Shown here: piece by piece, positions 45,666 through 55,222 of the stretch
How positions within the stretch are numbered: position 1 is the first letter of the stretch
How the letters are laid out: each line of letters opens with the position of its first letter
NCBI RefSeq assembly: GCF_013694365.1
Contig: NZ_CP059275.1
Coordinates: 1,674,001 to 1,738,000, forward strand
Origin: Limosilactobacillus reuteri
Lineage (GTDB): Bacteria > Bacillota > Bacilli > Lactobacillales > Lactobacillaceae
Direction: 5' to 3'
DNA: 64,000 nucleotides
Program-made: the position numbers and the translations under genes
The notes under the pieces: generated by a model
Databases searched by the model: none
What the model was told of the DNA's origin: nothing
The model's input: the letters and a program-made list of their open reading frames with translations, nothing else

Positions 45666-46898
45666 ATGAGAAGAGTTGTAATAACAGGAATGGGTGCTGT
45701 TACTCCTAATGGTAATGGTATTCAAGAATTTATAAGTAATAGTTTTGCCGGCAAAGTTGGAATTAAAGCGATCAAGAAATTTGATTCCAAACCGACAGGA
45801 ATTACCGTCGCAGGTGAAATTGACGATTTTGACCCTAATGATGTCATCGGGAAAAAAGCCGCGCATCGAATGGATCTTTATTCTCAATATGCCTTACAAA
45901 GTGCTATTGAAGCAATGGAAATGGCAGAGATTAATGAAACAAATACTAAGCCAGTTGACATGGGTGTTATCTATGGATCTGGAATTGGTGGTTTGACAAC
46001 TATTCAAGAGCAAATTATCAAAATGCATGATAAGGGTCCTAGACGGGTATCACCAATGTTTGTTCCAATGTCAATTGCTAACATGGCAGCCGGTAATATT
46101 TCCATTCACTTTAATGCGCAAAATATTTGTACATCAATTGTGACTGCTTGTGCCACTGGAACTAATGCAATTGGAGAAGCCTTTCGTCAAGTTAAAGAAG
46201 GACGCGCCAAAGTAATGATTGCCGGTGGATCAGAGGCTTCGGTGAATGAAATCGGGATTGCTGGTTTTGCGGCATTAACAGCATTATCACAAGCAACTGA
46301 TCCGCTTAAAGCTTCTTTGCCATTTGATAAAGCACGCCAAGGATTTGTTTTGGGCGAAGGCGGTGCAACACTTGTTTTAGAGGATCTTGAGCATGCGCAA
46401 AAACGTGGTGCTAACATTCTTGGTGAGATTGTCGGTTATGGTGCTACCTCGGACGCTTACCATATTACATCCCCTGATCCAACTGGTGCAGGGGCGGCAA
46501 GAGCAATGGAACTGGCAATTAAAGAAGCTGGAATTAGTCCTAGCGAAATTTCCTATATTAATGCCCACGGAACCGCTACTCATGCTAATGATGAAGGCGA
46601 ATCCAAAGCAATCAATCAGGTATTTGGTTCCGATAGTAATGTTCGCGTTAGTTCAACGAAGGGAATGACCGGCCATTTGCTTGGGGCTGCGGGCGCAATT
46701 GAGGCAGTCTTAACAGTAGCCGCTTTACAAAAGGGACAATTACCGTTGAATATAGGCTGTTTTAATCAAGATCCGAAGTGCTCAGTTAACCTTGTAACGT
46801 CAGAAAATAGGAACGCCTCAACCGCCCGTTACGCAATTAGTAATTCTTTTGGTTTTGGTGGGCATAATGCTGTTTTAGCCTTTAAGAAATGGGAGTGA
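45666..46898 (+). CDS. fabF: 3-oxoacyl-ACP synthase II
   Basis: This 410-residue condensing enzyme extends acyl-ACP with malonyl-ACP. The Cys-His-His triad is visible in TACATGTNAIGEAF (Cys near 163), INAHGTATHANDEGE (His near 302) and KGMTGHLLGAAGA (His near 338). A glycine-rich end, NSFGFGGHNA, completes the thiolase fold. Normal length for FabF. Confidence 0.95.
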   Translation: MRRVVITGMGAVTPNGNGIQEFISNSFAGKVGIKAIKKFDSKPTGITVAGEIDDFDPNDVIGKKAAHRMDLYSQYALQSAIEAMEMAEINETNTKPVDMGVIYGSGIGGLTTIQEQIIKMHDKGPRRVSPMFVPMSIANMAAGNISIHFNAQNICTSIVTACATGTNAIGEAFRQVKEGRAKVMIAGGSEASVNEIGIAGFAALTALSQATDPLKASLPFDKARQGFVLGEGGATLVLEDLEHAQKRGANILGEIVGYGATSDAYHITSPDPTGAGAARAMELAIKEAGISPSEISYINAHGTATHANDEGESKAINQVFGSDSNVRVSSTKGMTGHLLGAAGAIEAVLTVAALQKGQLPLNIGCFNQDPKCSVNLVTSENRNASTARYAISNSFGFGGHNAVLAFKKWE

Positions 46899-47633
46899 AT
46901 GGAACTGACAGATAAAGTCGTTTTTATAAGCGGAAGCACACGCGGGATTGGGGCGGCTACTGCATTAGAGTTTGCTAAGGCTGGTAGTCGGCTAATCCTC
47001 AATGGGCGGCAGGATAACTTACCAAAAACGTTTAAAGAAAAGCTAGATCTACTAGGGGCGGATTATCACTATCTTAAGGGCGATATTGCAAATGAAGAAT
47101 CAGTTAGTGAATTAGCAGCAGCGGCTTGGCAAATATACGAGAAGATCGACATTCTTATCAATAACGCGGGAATCACGAATGATAAGTTAATGATGGGAAT
47201 GAAAGCGAGCGATTTTGACCAGGTCATCAATGTTAATTTACGCGGAACATTTATGTTAACGCAACCTATTTTTAAGAAGATGCTCAAAAAAAGAGCCGGT
47301 TGCATTATCAACCTTGCTAGTATTGTGGGTCTCCATGGTAATACGGGACAAGCTAATTATGCAGCAAGCAAGGCAGGTATAATCGGCCTTACTAAATCTA
47401 TTGCCCAGGAAGGAGCGCGCCGCGGAATTCGTTGCAATGCGATTGCTCCCGGAATGATTACTAGTGATATGACTGAAAAATTATCTGAGCGAGTAAAAGA
47501 ACAAATTCTCAGTCGTATCCCCCTCAACCGCTTAGGGCAGTCAGAAGAAGTTGCTAAGACCGCAAAATTTTTAGCAGAAAATGATTATTTGACCGGTCAA
47601 ACCATTGTAGTTGACGGTGGGATGACAATTTAG
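46899..47633 (+). CDS. fabG: 3-oxoacyl-ACP reductase
   Basis: This 244-residue short-chain dehydrogenase reduces 3-oxoacyl-ACP with NADPH. It has GSTRGIGAATALEFA (11-25), NNAGITND near 86 and the YAASKAG catalytic motif near 151. Its first 17 bases equal the last 17 of fabD (48568-48584), so natively fabD is directly upstream and overlaps fabG. Confidence 0.95.
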   Translation: MELTDKVVFISGSTRGIGAATALEFAKAGSRLILNGRQDNLPKTFKEKLDLLGADYHYLKGDIANEESVSELAAAAWQIYEKIDILINNAGITNDKLMMGMKASDFDQVINVNLRGTFMLTQPIFKKMLKKRAGCIINLASIVGLHGNTGQANYAASKAGIIGLTKSIAQEGARRGIRCNAIAPGMITSDMTEKLSERVKEQILSRIPLNRLGQSEEVAKTAKFLAENDYLTGQTIVVDGGMTI

Positions 47634-48584
47634 ATGTACTACGGAATATTATTTAGCGGTCAAGGTGCACAGCGATCGGGAATGGGAGTCGAGCTTATGG
47701 CCGACTCCCTTTTTTCAAGGATTGTTAGTCAGGCAAGCGCTGTTTGTGAACTTGATTTGCTCAAAATTATGAAAAACGAGCATAAGGAGTTGAATAAAAC
47801 AGCATATGTTCAACCAGCAATTGTAACAATTAGTTATGGAATCTACCGAATGTTAAAACGGGATTTACCTCAACTACCAATTAAGGGGATGATTGGCCTA
47901 TCTTTAGGCGAGTACGCCGCTTTAATTGCTAGTAATGCACTTTCATTTGAAGAAGGAATTAAATTAGTTGCGGACCGTGCTCACTTTATGCAACAAGACG
48001 CGGATAGAGAAATAAGTACATTAGCAGCTGTCCTTGATCCTCAACTTCAAGAGATACAAGAACTAATCACCGCTCAACAAGAAAATAATCAGCGGGTTTA
48101 TATTGCCAACTATAATTCACCACAACAAATCGTAGTGGGCGGGACATTAACCGACTTAAAGGCTACCCTTAAAAAGATTGAAGAGGATAATCTTGCTAAA
48201 AGAACGATCTTGCTCAAAGTTAATGGTGCATTCCATACTCCCTTCTTTAACGGTGCACGTCAACAGATGCATAACCGGTTACAAACAGTCGACTTCCATG
48301 AGCCACAGATTGAAGTTATTAGCAATACTACTAACAGCTTGTTTCATTGTGAGGATCTTCCAGGAATTCTTGAAAAACAATTAGCTGTTCCAACACACTT
48401 TGGAGCTAATGTTAAGGAATTAGTCAAGCACGCGAAAATTGACACAATATTGGAAATTGGTCCTGGAAAGACGTTATCTCGCTTCGCTCACCAAGTTGAC
48501 CAGCACTTAAATACCCAACACATTGAAAATCTTGCTGATTATGAAAAATTTATAAAGGAGCAAAAAGATGGAACTGACAGATAA
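47634..48584 (+). CDS. fabD: Malonyl-CoA:ACP transacylase
   Basis: This 316-residue FabD has the ILFSGQGAQRSGMG start, the nucleophile elbow GLSLGEYAAL (Ser near 89, GLSLG in place of the usual GHSLG) and the catalytic His in NGAFHTPFF near 199. It charges ACP with malonate. AAGGAG at 48556-48561 plus the overlapped ATG form the translation start of fabG. Confidence 0.94.
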   Translation: MYYGILFSGQGAQRSGMGVELMADSLFSRIVSQASAVCELDLLKIMKNEHKELNKTAYVQPAIVTISYGIYRMLKRDLPQLPIKGMIGLSLGEYAALIASNALSFEEGIKLVADRAHFMQQDADREISTLAAVLDPQLQEIQELITAQQENNQRVYIANYNSPQQIVVGGTLTDLKATLKKIEEDNLAKRTILLKVNGAFHTPFFNGARQQMHNRLQTVDFHEPQIEVISNTTNSLFHCEDLPGILEKQLAVPTHFGANVKELVKHAKIDTILEIGPGKTLSRFAHQVDQHLNTQHIENLADYEKFIKEQKDGTDR

Positions 48585-48833
48585 ATGGATATGACTAAAG
48601 AGGAAATTTTTAATACTGTAAAAACTATTACTGTTGATGAATTAGATGTTGACGAAAATCGTGTAACAATGGATGCACGAATCAAAGATGATCTTGATGC
48701 TGATAGTCTTGATGTTTTTGAAATTATGAATGAGCTTGAAGATAAATTTGAGATTGAATTAGATGCCGATGAAGGAATCGAGACTATTAGTGACGTTGTT
48801 GATTTCGTAAAGAAACAGTTGGATGAAAAATAA
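48585..48833 (+). CDS. acpP: Acyl carrier protein
   Basis: This 82-residue acidic four-helix protein has the 4'-phosphopantetheine site DADSLDVFEIMNELE with Ser41. It carries growing acyl chains in FASII. Placement between fabH and fabD is standard for lactobacilli. Confidence 0.95.
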   Translation: MDMTKEEIFNTVKTITVDELDVDENRVTMDARIKDDLDADSLDVFEIMNELEDKFEIELDADEGIETISDVVDFVKKQLDEK

Positions 48834-49808
48834 TTGCAAAATTTAAGAATTACTAGTACTGCGAGTTATCATCCACCCCTTAAAATTACTAACCAGCAAT
48901 TATCAACTATTATGAATACTTCAGATGAGTGGATTAAGACGCGGACTGGAATTCATCAACGTTATATCAGCAACACTGAAAATACTTCAGATTTAGCTGT
49001 CAATGTTGGTACCCAGTTATTGACTAATGCCAATTTAAAGGCAACTGAACTTGATTTAATCATTATTGCAACGATGTCTCCTGATGCCTATACTCCTTCA
49101 ACTGCTGCTATTGTTCAAGGAAGATTAGGTGCGAAAAATGCAATTGCGTTTGATATCTCAGCAGCTTGTACTGGTTTTATCTATGCCATTAATACAGCTG
49201 AATTAATGTTGAAAAGCTCTCATTGGAAAAATGCAATGGTAATTGGTGCAGAAGTATTATCAAAACTGATTGATTGGCAAGATCGAAGTACTGCCGTATT
49301 GTTCGGCGATGGGGCTGGCGGAGTGTTACTTCAAAAGACAACTACAACAACCCCTTTAATTCTCGGCCGTGATCTCCATACATTTGGTGACTTAGGAGAT
49401 AAAATTATTGCCGGAAAAACAACGCCTAAAACTGGCTTCCCTAAACAACTAACATCCCTTTCACCATTTACGATGGCCGGCCGTGACGTATACCGCTTTG
49501 CCACTCATGAAGTACCACGATCAATCACTTCTGCCGTTCAACAAGCTAATTTGAAATTAGACGATATCGATTATTTTTTATTACATCAAGCAAATGAACG
49601 GATAATTACCCAAATTGCAAAGAGACTGGCGCAACCAATTACAAAGTTTCCAATGAATATTAGTGAATATGGGAATACAGCTGCCGCTAGTGAACCAATT
49701 TTATTGACTCAAGCTATTGCTCATAAATTGATTAAACCAGGTAACATTATTGCAATGAGTGGCTTTGGTGGCGGGTTAAGTACAGGAACAATAATTTTAA
49801 ACTATTAA
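48834..49808 (+). CDS. fabH: 3-oxoacyl-ACP synthase III
   Basis: This 324-residue enzyme starts with TTG and initiates fatty-acid synthesis from acetyl-CoA and malonyl-ACP. The Cys-His-Asn triad is seen in SAACTGFIYAINTAE (Cys near 111), LLHQANERI (His near 248) and YGNTAAASEP (Asn near 281). TRTGIHQRYI near residue 36 is a family signature. Full length. Confidence 0.95.
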   Translation: MQNLRITSTASYHPPLKITNQQLSTIMNTSDEWIKTRTGIHQRYISNTENTSDLAVNVGTQLLTNANLKATELDLIIIATMSPDAYTPSTAAIVQGRLGAKNAIAFDISAACTGFIYAINTAELMLKSSHWKNAMVIGAEVLSKLIDWQDRSTAVLFGDGAGGVLLQKTTTTTPLILGRDLHTFGDLGDKIIAGKTTPKTGFPKQLTSLSPFTMAGRDVYRFATHEVPRSITSAVQQANLKLDDIDYFLLHQANERIITQIAKRLAQPITKFPMNISEYGNTAAASEPILLTQAIAHKLIKPGNIIAMSGFGGGLSTGTIILNY

Positions 49809-50255
49809 ATGAGTAAAGATAATGATTACGAAAAAATTAATAAAGGATTAATCAAAGTTTATTCCGGAATTCTATGGATTGAAGAAAATGAATTGCGGAA
49901 AAGTACATTCAATGATTTAACAATTAAAGAGATGCATGCAATTGATGCAATTACGATGTATAACCATCAAACAATTTCTCAAGTAGCAGAAAAGCTTCAT
50001 CTAACTCCAGGAACAATGACTTCAATGGCTGATCGTTTAATTCGAAAAGGATATGTGGAAAGAATTCGTGATAAAGATGATCGCCGCATTGTTCGGTTAT
50101 GTTTAACCAAAAGAGGCCGGGTACTATATCGTGCGCACCGGGCCTTTCATAACATGATGGTTGAACGTTTTCTTAAAGGAATGAATGATGAAGAAATGAA
50201 GGTTGTTAAAAAAGCCTTGCAAAACTTAGAAGATTTTGTGGATGAGCATGCTTAG
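49809..50255 (+). CDS. fabT: MarR-type repressor of fatty-acid synthesis (FabT)
   Basis: This 148-residue MarR-family winged-helix protein (ISQVAEKLHLTPGTMTSMADRLIRKGYVERI split near residues 57-88; RDKDDRRIV wing) lies between fabH and the second fabZ. In streptococci and lactobacilli the MarR gene at this place is FabT, which binds acyl-ACP and represses the fab genes. Operators would lie in the intergenic DNA that is missing here. Confidence 0.88.
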   Translation: MSKDNDYEKINKGLIKVYSGILWIEENELRKSTFNDLTIKEMHAIDAITMYNHQTISQVAEKLHLTPGTMTSMADRLIRKGYVERIRDKDDRRIVRLCLTKRGRVLYRAHRAFHNMMVERFLKGMNDEEMKVVKKALQNLEDFVDEHA

Positions 50256-50702
50256 TTGGCAATAATGAATGCGCAGGAGATTATGGAATTAATTCCTAAT
50301 CGATATCCGATTTGCTATATCGATTATGTAGATAAATTAGTTCCTGAAGAAAAGATTACCGCAACAAAAAATGTCACAATTAATGAATCATTTTTTCGCG
50401 GTCATTTTCCTAATAATCCTGTTATGCCTGGAGTTTTAATTATCGAAACATTGGCCCAAGCTGCTTCAATTTTGATATTAAAATCACCGCATTTTTATAA
50501 GAAAACAGCTTATCTTGGCGCAATTCATAAAGCAAGGTTTCGACAAATGGTCCGTCCTGGTGATGTATTAAAACTAAACGTTGTTATGAAAAAAGTTCGA
50601 TCATCAATGGGGATTGTAGAAACACAAGCGCTTGTGAACGGCAAATTAGCTTGTAGTGCGGAGTTTGTCTTTATCGTTGCTGAACGAGAAGAAAAGATTT
50701 AG
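50256..50702 (+). CDS. fabZ: 3-hydroxyacyl-ACP dehydratase FabZ, second copy
   Basis: This 148-residue FabZ paralogue starts with TTG. The active segment reads GHFPNNPVMPGVLIIETLAQ (about 49-68). It is about as long as the first copy but clearly diverged. In related bacteria one of the paralogues isomerises 2-decenoyl-ACP for unsaturated fatty acids; which copy does so here cannot be told from sequence. Natively it is probably the first gene of the fab cluster. Confidence 0.88.
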   Translation: MAIMNAQEIMELIPNRYPICYIDYVDKLVPEEKITATKNVTINESFFRGHFPNNPVMPGVLIIETLAQAASILILKSPHFYKKTAYLGAIHKARFRQMVRPGDVLKLNVVMKKVRSSMGIVETQALVNGKLACSAEFVFIVAEREEKI

Positions 50703-50776
50703 CGGGAAATAGCTCAGCTTGGTAGAGCACCTGGTTTGGGACCAGGGGGTCGCAGGTTCGAATCCTGTTTTCCCGA
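50703..50776 (+). tRNA. tRNA-Pro (UGG), second copy
   Basis: The 74 bases are identical to 40718-40791, including the TGG anticodon in loop TTTGGGA and discriminator A. It stands between the second fabZ and xerS. tRNA genes are frequent integration sites, but no attachment repeat is visible because the flanks are missing. Confidence 0.93.
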
Positions 50777-51856
50777 ATGGAAGCAGATAAATATTTAAAG
50801 CTAATTCAAGAGGAGCTTCAGAACCTTCCTGATTATGTTAACGAGTATTATTTAGGGACCAACCATGCAGTCACAACAACCTATCAGTACTTAACTGAAA
50901 TCCGTCGATTCTTTGATTGGTTACGGTCAAGTGGACTCGTCTCTGTTAATTCTAATAAGGACTTACCAATTGATACACTGGCGAATCTACGGCGTAGCGA
51001 TGTAATGTTGTATATCGATTATTTGCAGCATACTACCAATGCACAAGGACGGTTAAATTCTCCTACTTCAATCAATCGATCTATTAATGCATTAAGGTCA
51101 TTGTATAAATTTTTAACAGTTACCGCAGATAACAATAATGGTGAATCTTATTTTGACCGTAATGTAATGCTGAAAATTGACTCCCTTAATGATACAAAAA
51201 CATTAAATTATCGGGCTCATACGCTGGCTTCACACATGTACCGGGGACAAATGAAGTTTGATTTTATTACTTTCATTGAAAAAGAATACCCTAATAAATG
51301 TGATAAAAGAGCTCTCCCCTCTTATAAAGTCAATAAGGAACGAGATATTGCAATTATTGCTCTTATTTTAGGAACAGGCGTCCGGGTATCCGAGGCGGCA
51401 AATGTAAACCTTGGTGATTTAAACTTAAAACAATCGCTGCTAGATGTAACAAGAAAAGGTGGTCAGAGGGATTCGGTACCAATTGCTCCTTGGGCTATTA
51501 CTTATATCCAAACTTACCAAGCGATTCGTACACAACGATACCACGCTTTAAAAAAGGATACTGCTTTCTTCCTAACCGTTTATCACAAGCAAACTCGACG
51601 GATGACAGCTAATGCAATTGAAAAAATGGTCAAAAAGTATTCAACCGCATTTGGCCATCCTCTTACTCCCCATAAATTACGGCACACCCTTGCTTCTGAA
51701 ATGTATGAGGTAACGAAAGATCAAGTATTAGTGGCCCAACAGTTGGGACAAAAAGGAACATCTGCTACCGATTTATATACTCACGTTGACCAGAAACAGC
51801 AGCGTGATGCTCTTAAAGAAATTAGTGAAACTTCATATAAAAAAACAAATGAATAA
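50777..51856 (+). CDS. xerS: Tyrosine recombinase XerS
   Basis: This 359-residue single-protein chromosome-dimer resolvase is of the streptococcal/lactobacillar kind. An N-terminal SAM-like domain (about 20-120) is followed by a catalytic domain with Arg in LGTGVRVSEAANVNL near 205, HKLRHTLASE near 302 and the Tyr of ATDLYTHVD near 337. It acts at difSL sites. The length and motifs fit XerS better than a phage integrase. Confidence 0.9.
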   Translation: MEADKYLKLIQEELQNLPDYVNEYYLGTNHAVTTTYQYLTEIRRFFDWLRSSGLVSVNSNKDLPIDTLANLRRSDVMLYIDYLQHTTNAQGRLNSPTSINRSINALRSLYKFLTVTADNNNGESYFDRNVMLKIDSLNDTKTLNYRAHTLASHMYRGQMKFDFITFIEKEYPNKCDKRALPSYKVNKERDIAIIALILGTGVRVSEAANVNLGDLNLKQSLLDVTRKGGQRDSVPIAPWAITYIQTYQAIRTQRYHALKKDTAFFLTVYHKQTRRMTANAIEKMVKKYSTAFGHPLTPHKLRHTLASEMYEVTKDQVLVAQQLGQKGTSATDLYTHVDQKQQRDALKEISETSYKKTNE

Positions 51857-52015
51857 TTGGGCTTTATTACCTCACTATTTGGGAAAAAGCAATATGTTTG
51901 TCCATTTTGTCATGAGCACTATACTTTTTCTGCAATGCATGCACGGAAGTTAGCTGACAAAGATGGGCAAATCCACTATTATTACTGTCGCAAGGTTTTA
52001 CAACAATTGCATTAA
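51857..52015 (+). CDS. Small cysteine-containing protein
   Basis: A TTG-started frame of 52 residues begins LGFITSLFGKKQYVCPFC and has a CPFC pair (15-18), a later Cys (about 46) and many Tyr/His residues. The single CxxC with a later Cys/His could bind zinc. The frame fills the space between xerS and the fructansucrase exactly, with stop and start at both borders, so it is likely an annotated gene. Function unknown. Confidence 0.6.
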   Translation: MGFITSLFGKKQYVCPFCHEHYTFSAMHARKLADKDGQIHYYYCRKVLQQLH

Positions 52016-54367
52016 ATGTATAAAAGCGGTAAAAATTGGGCAGTTGTTACACTTTCTACGGCTGCACTGATGTTTGGTGTAACAACTGTAAACGCATCCG
52101 CAGACACGAATACTGAAAACAATGATTCTTCTACTGTACAGGTTACAACAGGGGATAATAATATTGCTGTTAAAAGTGTGACACTTGGTAGTGGTCAGGT
52201 TAGTGCAGCTAGTGATGCGACTAAAAATTCTGCTAATGCAAATAGTGCTTCTTCTGCCGCTAATACACAAAATTCTAACAGTCAAGTAGCAAGTTCTGCT
52301 GCAACAACTTCATCTACAAGTTCAGCATCTTCATCAACTAACACAGATAGTAAAGCAGCTAAAGAAAATACTAATGTAGCCAAAGAGGATGATACACAAA
52401 AAGCTGCACCTGCTAACGAATCTTCTGAAGCCAAAAAAGAACCAGCTGCAAAAAATGATGACCAACAATCCGATAAAAAGAATACTGCTGCTAAGTTAAA
52501 CAAGGATGCTGAAAACGTTGTAAAAAATGCAGGAATTGATCCTAACAGTTTAACTGATGACCAGGTTAAAGCATTAAATAAGATTGACTTCTCAAAAACT
52601 GCTAAGTCAGGTACCCAGATGACTTATAATGATTTCCAAAAGATTGCAGATACGTTAATCAAACAAGATGGTCGATATACTGTTCCATTCTTTAAAGCAA
52701 GTGAAATCAAAAATATGCCTGCCGCTACAACCAAGGATGCTCAAACAAACATTATTGAACCATTAGATGTTTGGGATTCTTGGCCAGTTCAAGATGTTCG
52801 GACAGGACAAGTTGCTAATTGGAATGGTTACCAACTTGTTGTCGCAATGATGGGTGTTCCAGGCCAAAGCGATAATCATATTTACCTTCTATATAATAAG
52901 TACGGAGATAACGAATTAAGTCACTGGAAGAATGCTGGCCCAATTTTTGGATATAACGCAACTCCACTTTCTCAAGAATGGTCAGGATCAGCTGTTTTGA
53001 ATAGTGATAACTCTATCCAATTATTTTATACGAGGGTAGACACATCTGATAATAATACCAACCATCAAAAAATTGCTAGTGCTACTCTTTATCTAACTGA
53101 TAATAATGGAAATGTATCGCTCGCTCAGGTAGCAAATGATCATATTGTATTTGAAGGTGATGGCTATTACTACCAAACCTATGATCAATGGAAAGCTACT
53201 AACAAGGGTGCTGATAATATTGCAATGCGTGATGCTCATGTAATTGAAGATGATAATGGTGATCGGTACCTTGTTTTTGAAGCAAGTACTGGTTTAGAAA
53301 ACTATCAAGGCGAGAACCAGATTTATAACTGGTTAAATTATGGCGGAGATGACGCCTTTAATATCAAGAGCTTATTTAGAATTCTTTCCAACGATGATAT
53401 TAAAAGTCGGGCTACTTGGGCTAATGCAGCTATCGGTATCCTCAAACTAAACAACGACGAAAAGAATCCTAAAGTGGCAGAATTATACTCACCATTAATT
53501 TCTGCACCAATGGTAAGTGATGAAATTGAACGGCCAAATGTAGTTAAATTAGGAAATAAATATTACTTGTTTGCCGCTACCCGTTTAAATCGAGGAAGTA
53601 ATGATGATGCATGGATGAATGCCAATTATACGGTTGGTGATAATGTAGCAATGGTTGGATATGTTGCTGATAGTCTAACTGGACCTTATAAGCCATTAAA
53701 TGATTCTGGAGTAGTCTTAACTGCTTCTGTTCCTGCAAACTGGCGAACAGCAACTTATTCATACTATGCTGTTCCTGTTGCTGGCAAAGGCGATCAATTG
53801 TTAGTTACTTCATATATGACTAATCGAAATGGAGTAGCGGGTAAAGGAATGGATTCAACCTGGGCACCGAGTTTCTTACTACAAATTAACCCGGATAACA
53901 CAACTACTGTTTTAGCTAAAATGACTAATCAAGGGGATTGGATTTGGGATGATTCAAGTGAAAATCTTGATATGATTGGTGATCTAGATTCTGCTGCCTT
54001 ACCTGGTGAACGTGATAAGCCTGTTGATTGGGACTTAATTGGTTATGGATTAAAGCCGCATGATCCTGCTACACCAAAGAATCCTGAAACGCCAACTACT
54101 CCAGAGACTCCAGAAACACCTGAGACGCCTAATACTCCAGAAACACCAAAGACTCCAGAAAATCCTGGGACACCTCAAACCCCAGAGACACCTAACACTC
54201 CAGAAGTGCCTTTAACTCCAGAAAATCCTAAGCAACCTGAAACCCAAACCAATAGTCGTTTGCCACAAACTGGAAATAACGCTAATAAAGCCGTAATTGG
54301 CCTAGGTATGGGAACATTGCTTAGTATGTTTGGCCTTGCAGGAATTAATAAGCGTCGATTTAACTAA
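52016..54367 (+). CDS. Cell-wall-anchored GH68 fructansucrase (levansucrase or inulosucrase)
   Basis: This 783-residue enzyme makes fructan polymer from sucrose outside the cell. It has a signal peptide (about 1-30, with TVNASA cleavage), a Ser/Ala/Asn-rich N-terminal region to about 165, and a GH68 five-bladed propeller. The catalytic residues are nucleophile D254 in WDSWPVQD, transition-state stabiliser D406 in RDAHVIEDD, and acid E505 in DEIERP. About 16-19 Pro-Glu/Asn-Thr repeats (from about residue 685) and the LPQTG sortase signal with a hydrophobic tail follow. I cannot decide between levan (beta-2,6) and inulin (beta-2,1) product. Confidence 0.95.
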   Translation: MYKSGKNWAVVTLSTAALMFGVTTVNASADTNTENNDSSTVQVTTGDNNIAVKSVTLGSGQVSAASDATKNSANANSASSAANTQNSNSQVASSAATTSSTSSASSSTNTDSKAAKENTNVAKEDDTQKAAPANESSEAKKEPAAKNDDQQSDKKNTAAKLNKDAENVVKNAGIDPNSLTDDQVKALNKIDFSKTAKSGTQMTYNDFQKIADTLIKQDGRYTVPFFKASEIKNMPAATTKDAQTNIIEPLDVWDSWPVQDVRTGQVANWNGYQLVVAMMGVPGQSDNHIYLLYNKYGDNELSHWKNAGPIFGYNATPLSQEWSGSAVLNSDNSIQLFYTRVDTSDNNTNHQKIASATLYLTDNNGNVSLAQVANDHIVFEGDGYYYQTYDQWKATNKGADNIAMRDAHVIEDDNGDRYLVFEASTGLENYQGENQIYNWLNYGGDDAFNIKSLFRILSNDDIKSRATWANAAIGILKLNNDEKNPKVAELYSPLISAPMVSDEIERPNVVKLGNKYYLFAATRLNRGSNDDAWMNANYTVGDNVAMVGYVADSLTGPYKPLNDSGVVLTASVPANWRTATYSYYAVPVAGKGDQLLVTSYMTNRNGVAGKGMDSTWAPSFLLQINPDNTTTVLAKMTNQGDWIWDDSSENLDMIGDLDSAALPGERDKPVDWDLIGYGLKPHDPATPKNPETPTTPETPETPETPNTPETPKTPENPGTPQTPETPNTPEVPLTPENPKQPETQTNSRLPQTGNNANKAVIGLGMGTLLSMFGLAGINKRRFN

Positions 54368-55222
54368 ATGTTATATAATGCAGCATTAGTTTTAGAAGGT
54401 GGCGCATTCCGTGGACAATATACTGCCGGAATTGTTGATACATTTCTCGCTCACCATATTGAATTTCGAAGTGTAATTGGCGTTTCTGCTGGTTCGCTTT
54501 GTGGAGTTAATTTCGTCTCTAAGCAATACGGACGCGCTGCCAATATTAATATTGATCATCGGCACGATCGCCAATATATCTCGATGGCTCGCGTATTTAA
54601 AAAGCAAATAATTAATCTTGATTATCTTTTTGAAGATCACGGATATTCTTGGCAGAATTTTAATGAAGCTGCATATCGACGGTCAGCATCTCATTTCACA
54701 GCAGTTGCTACTTCTGTGAAAACAGGAAAAACAGTTTTATTTACGGATCCTGTTGGTGAGGAGCTAACCAATGCCCTCAAAGCTTCCTCATCAATGCCAT
54801 TTCTTTCAGATCCACAGGAAACTTCTCAAGGGCCTTGCCTTGATGGTGGGATCACAGATTCAATTCCATTTGATATTGCACAACGACAAGGCTATGACAA
54901 GATTGTTGTTGTACGGACCAGGGATATTAACTACCGAAAGAAGCCATCTAGTTCTGCTGTAAAGAAGTTGTACGACATGGTATATAAAGATTATCCCGAA
55001 TTTGCTAAAGCGGGGATTGATCGTCCCCTTCTCTACAACCAACAGACTGCTGAAATTAATCGTTTGTCTTGTGAAGGAAAGATCTTTAATATTGCTCCCT
55101 CTAAACCAATTAAAATTAAGCGGATTGAAGGAAATATTAAGAAAATTCGAGCACTTTATGAAACTGGGCGGAAAGAAGGAGAGGAAATCGTCCCTGCTTT
55201 AGTTGATTACCTCGCAAATTAA
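54368..55222 (+). CDS. Patatin-like phospholipase
   Basis: This 284-residue protein has the patatin fold signatures: oxyanion-hole GGAFRGQYTAG near residue 11-21, nucleophile GVSAGSLCG (Ser near 42) and the DGG/DGA-type dyad Asp in CLDGGITDSIPFD near 157. It is a serine lipid acyl hydrolase of the RssA/YlbK group, likely cytosolic as no signal peptide is visible. The substrate is unknown. Confidence 0.88.
   Translation: MLYNAALVLEGGAFRGQYTAGIVDTFLAHHIEFRSVIGVSAGSLCGVNFVSKQYGRAANINIDHRHDRQYISMARVFKKQIINLDYLFEDHGYSWQNFNEAAYRRSASHFTAVATSVKTGKTVLFTDPVGEELTNALKASSSMPFLSDPQETSQGPCLDGGITDSIPFDIAQRQGYDKIVVVRTRDINYRKKPSSSAVKKLYDMVYKDYPEFAKAGIDRPLLYNQQTAEINRLSCEGKIFNIAPSKPIKIKRIEGNIKKIRALYETGRKEGEEIVPALVDYLAN

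Noticed and set aside
54060..54245. Tandem repeats at the end of the fructansucrase as CRISPR or a satellite
   Set aside because: The repeats are in-frame Pro-x-Thr-Pro codons of the wall-spanning stalk, with no spacers.
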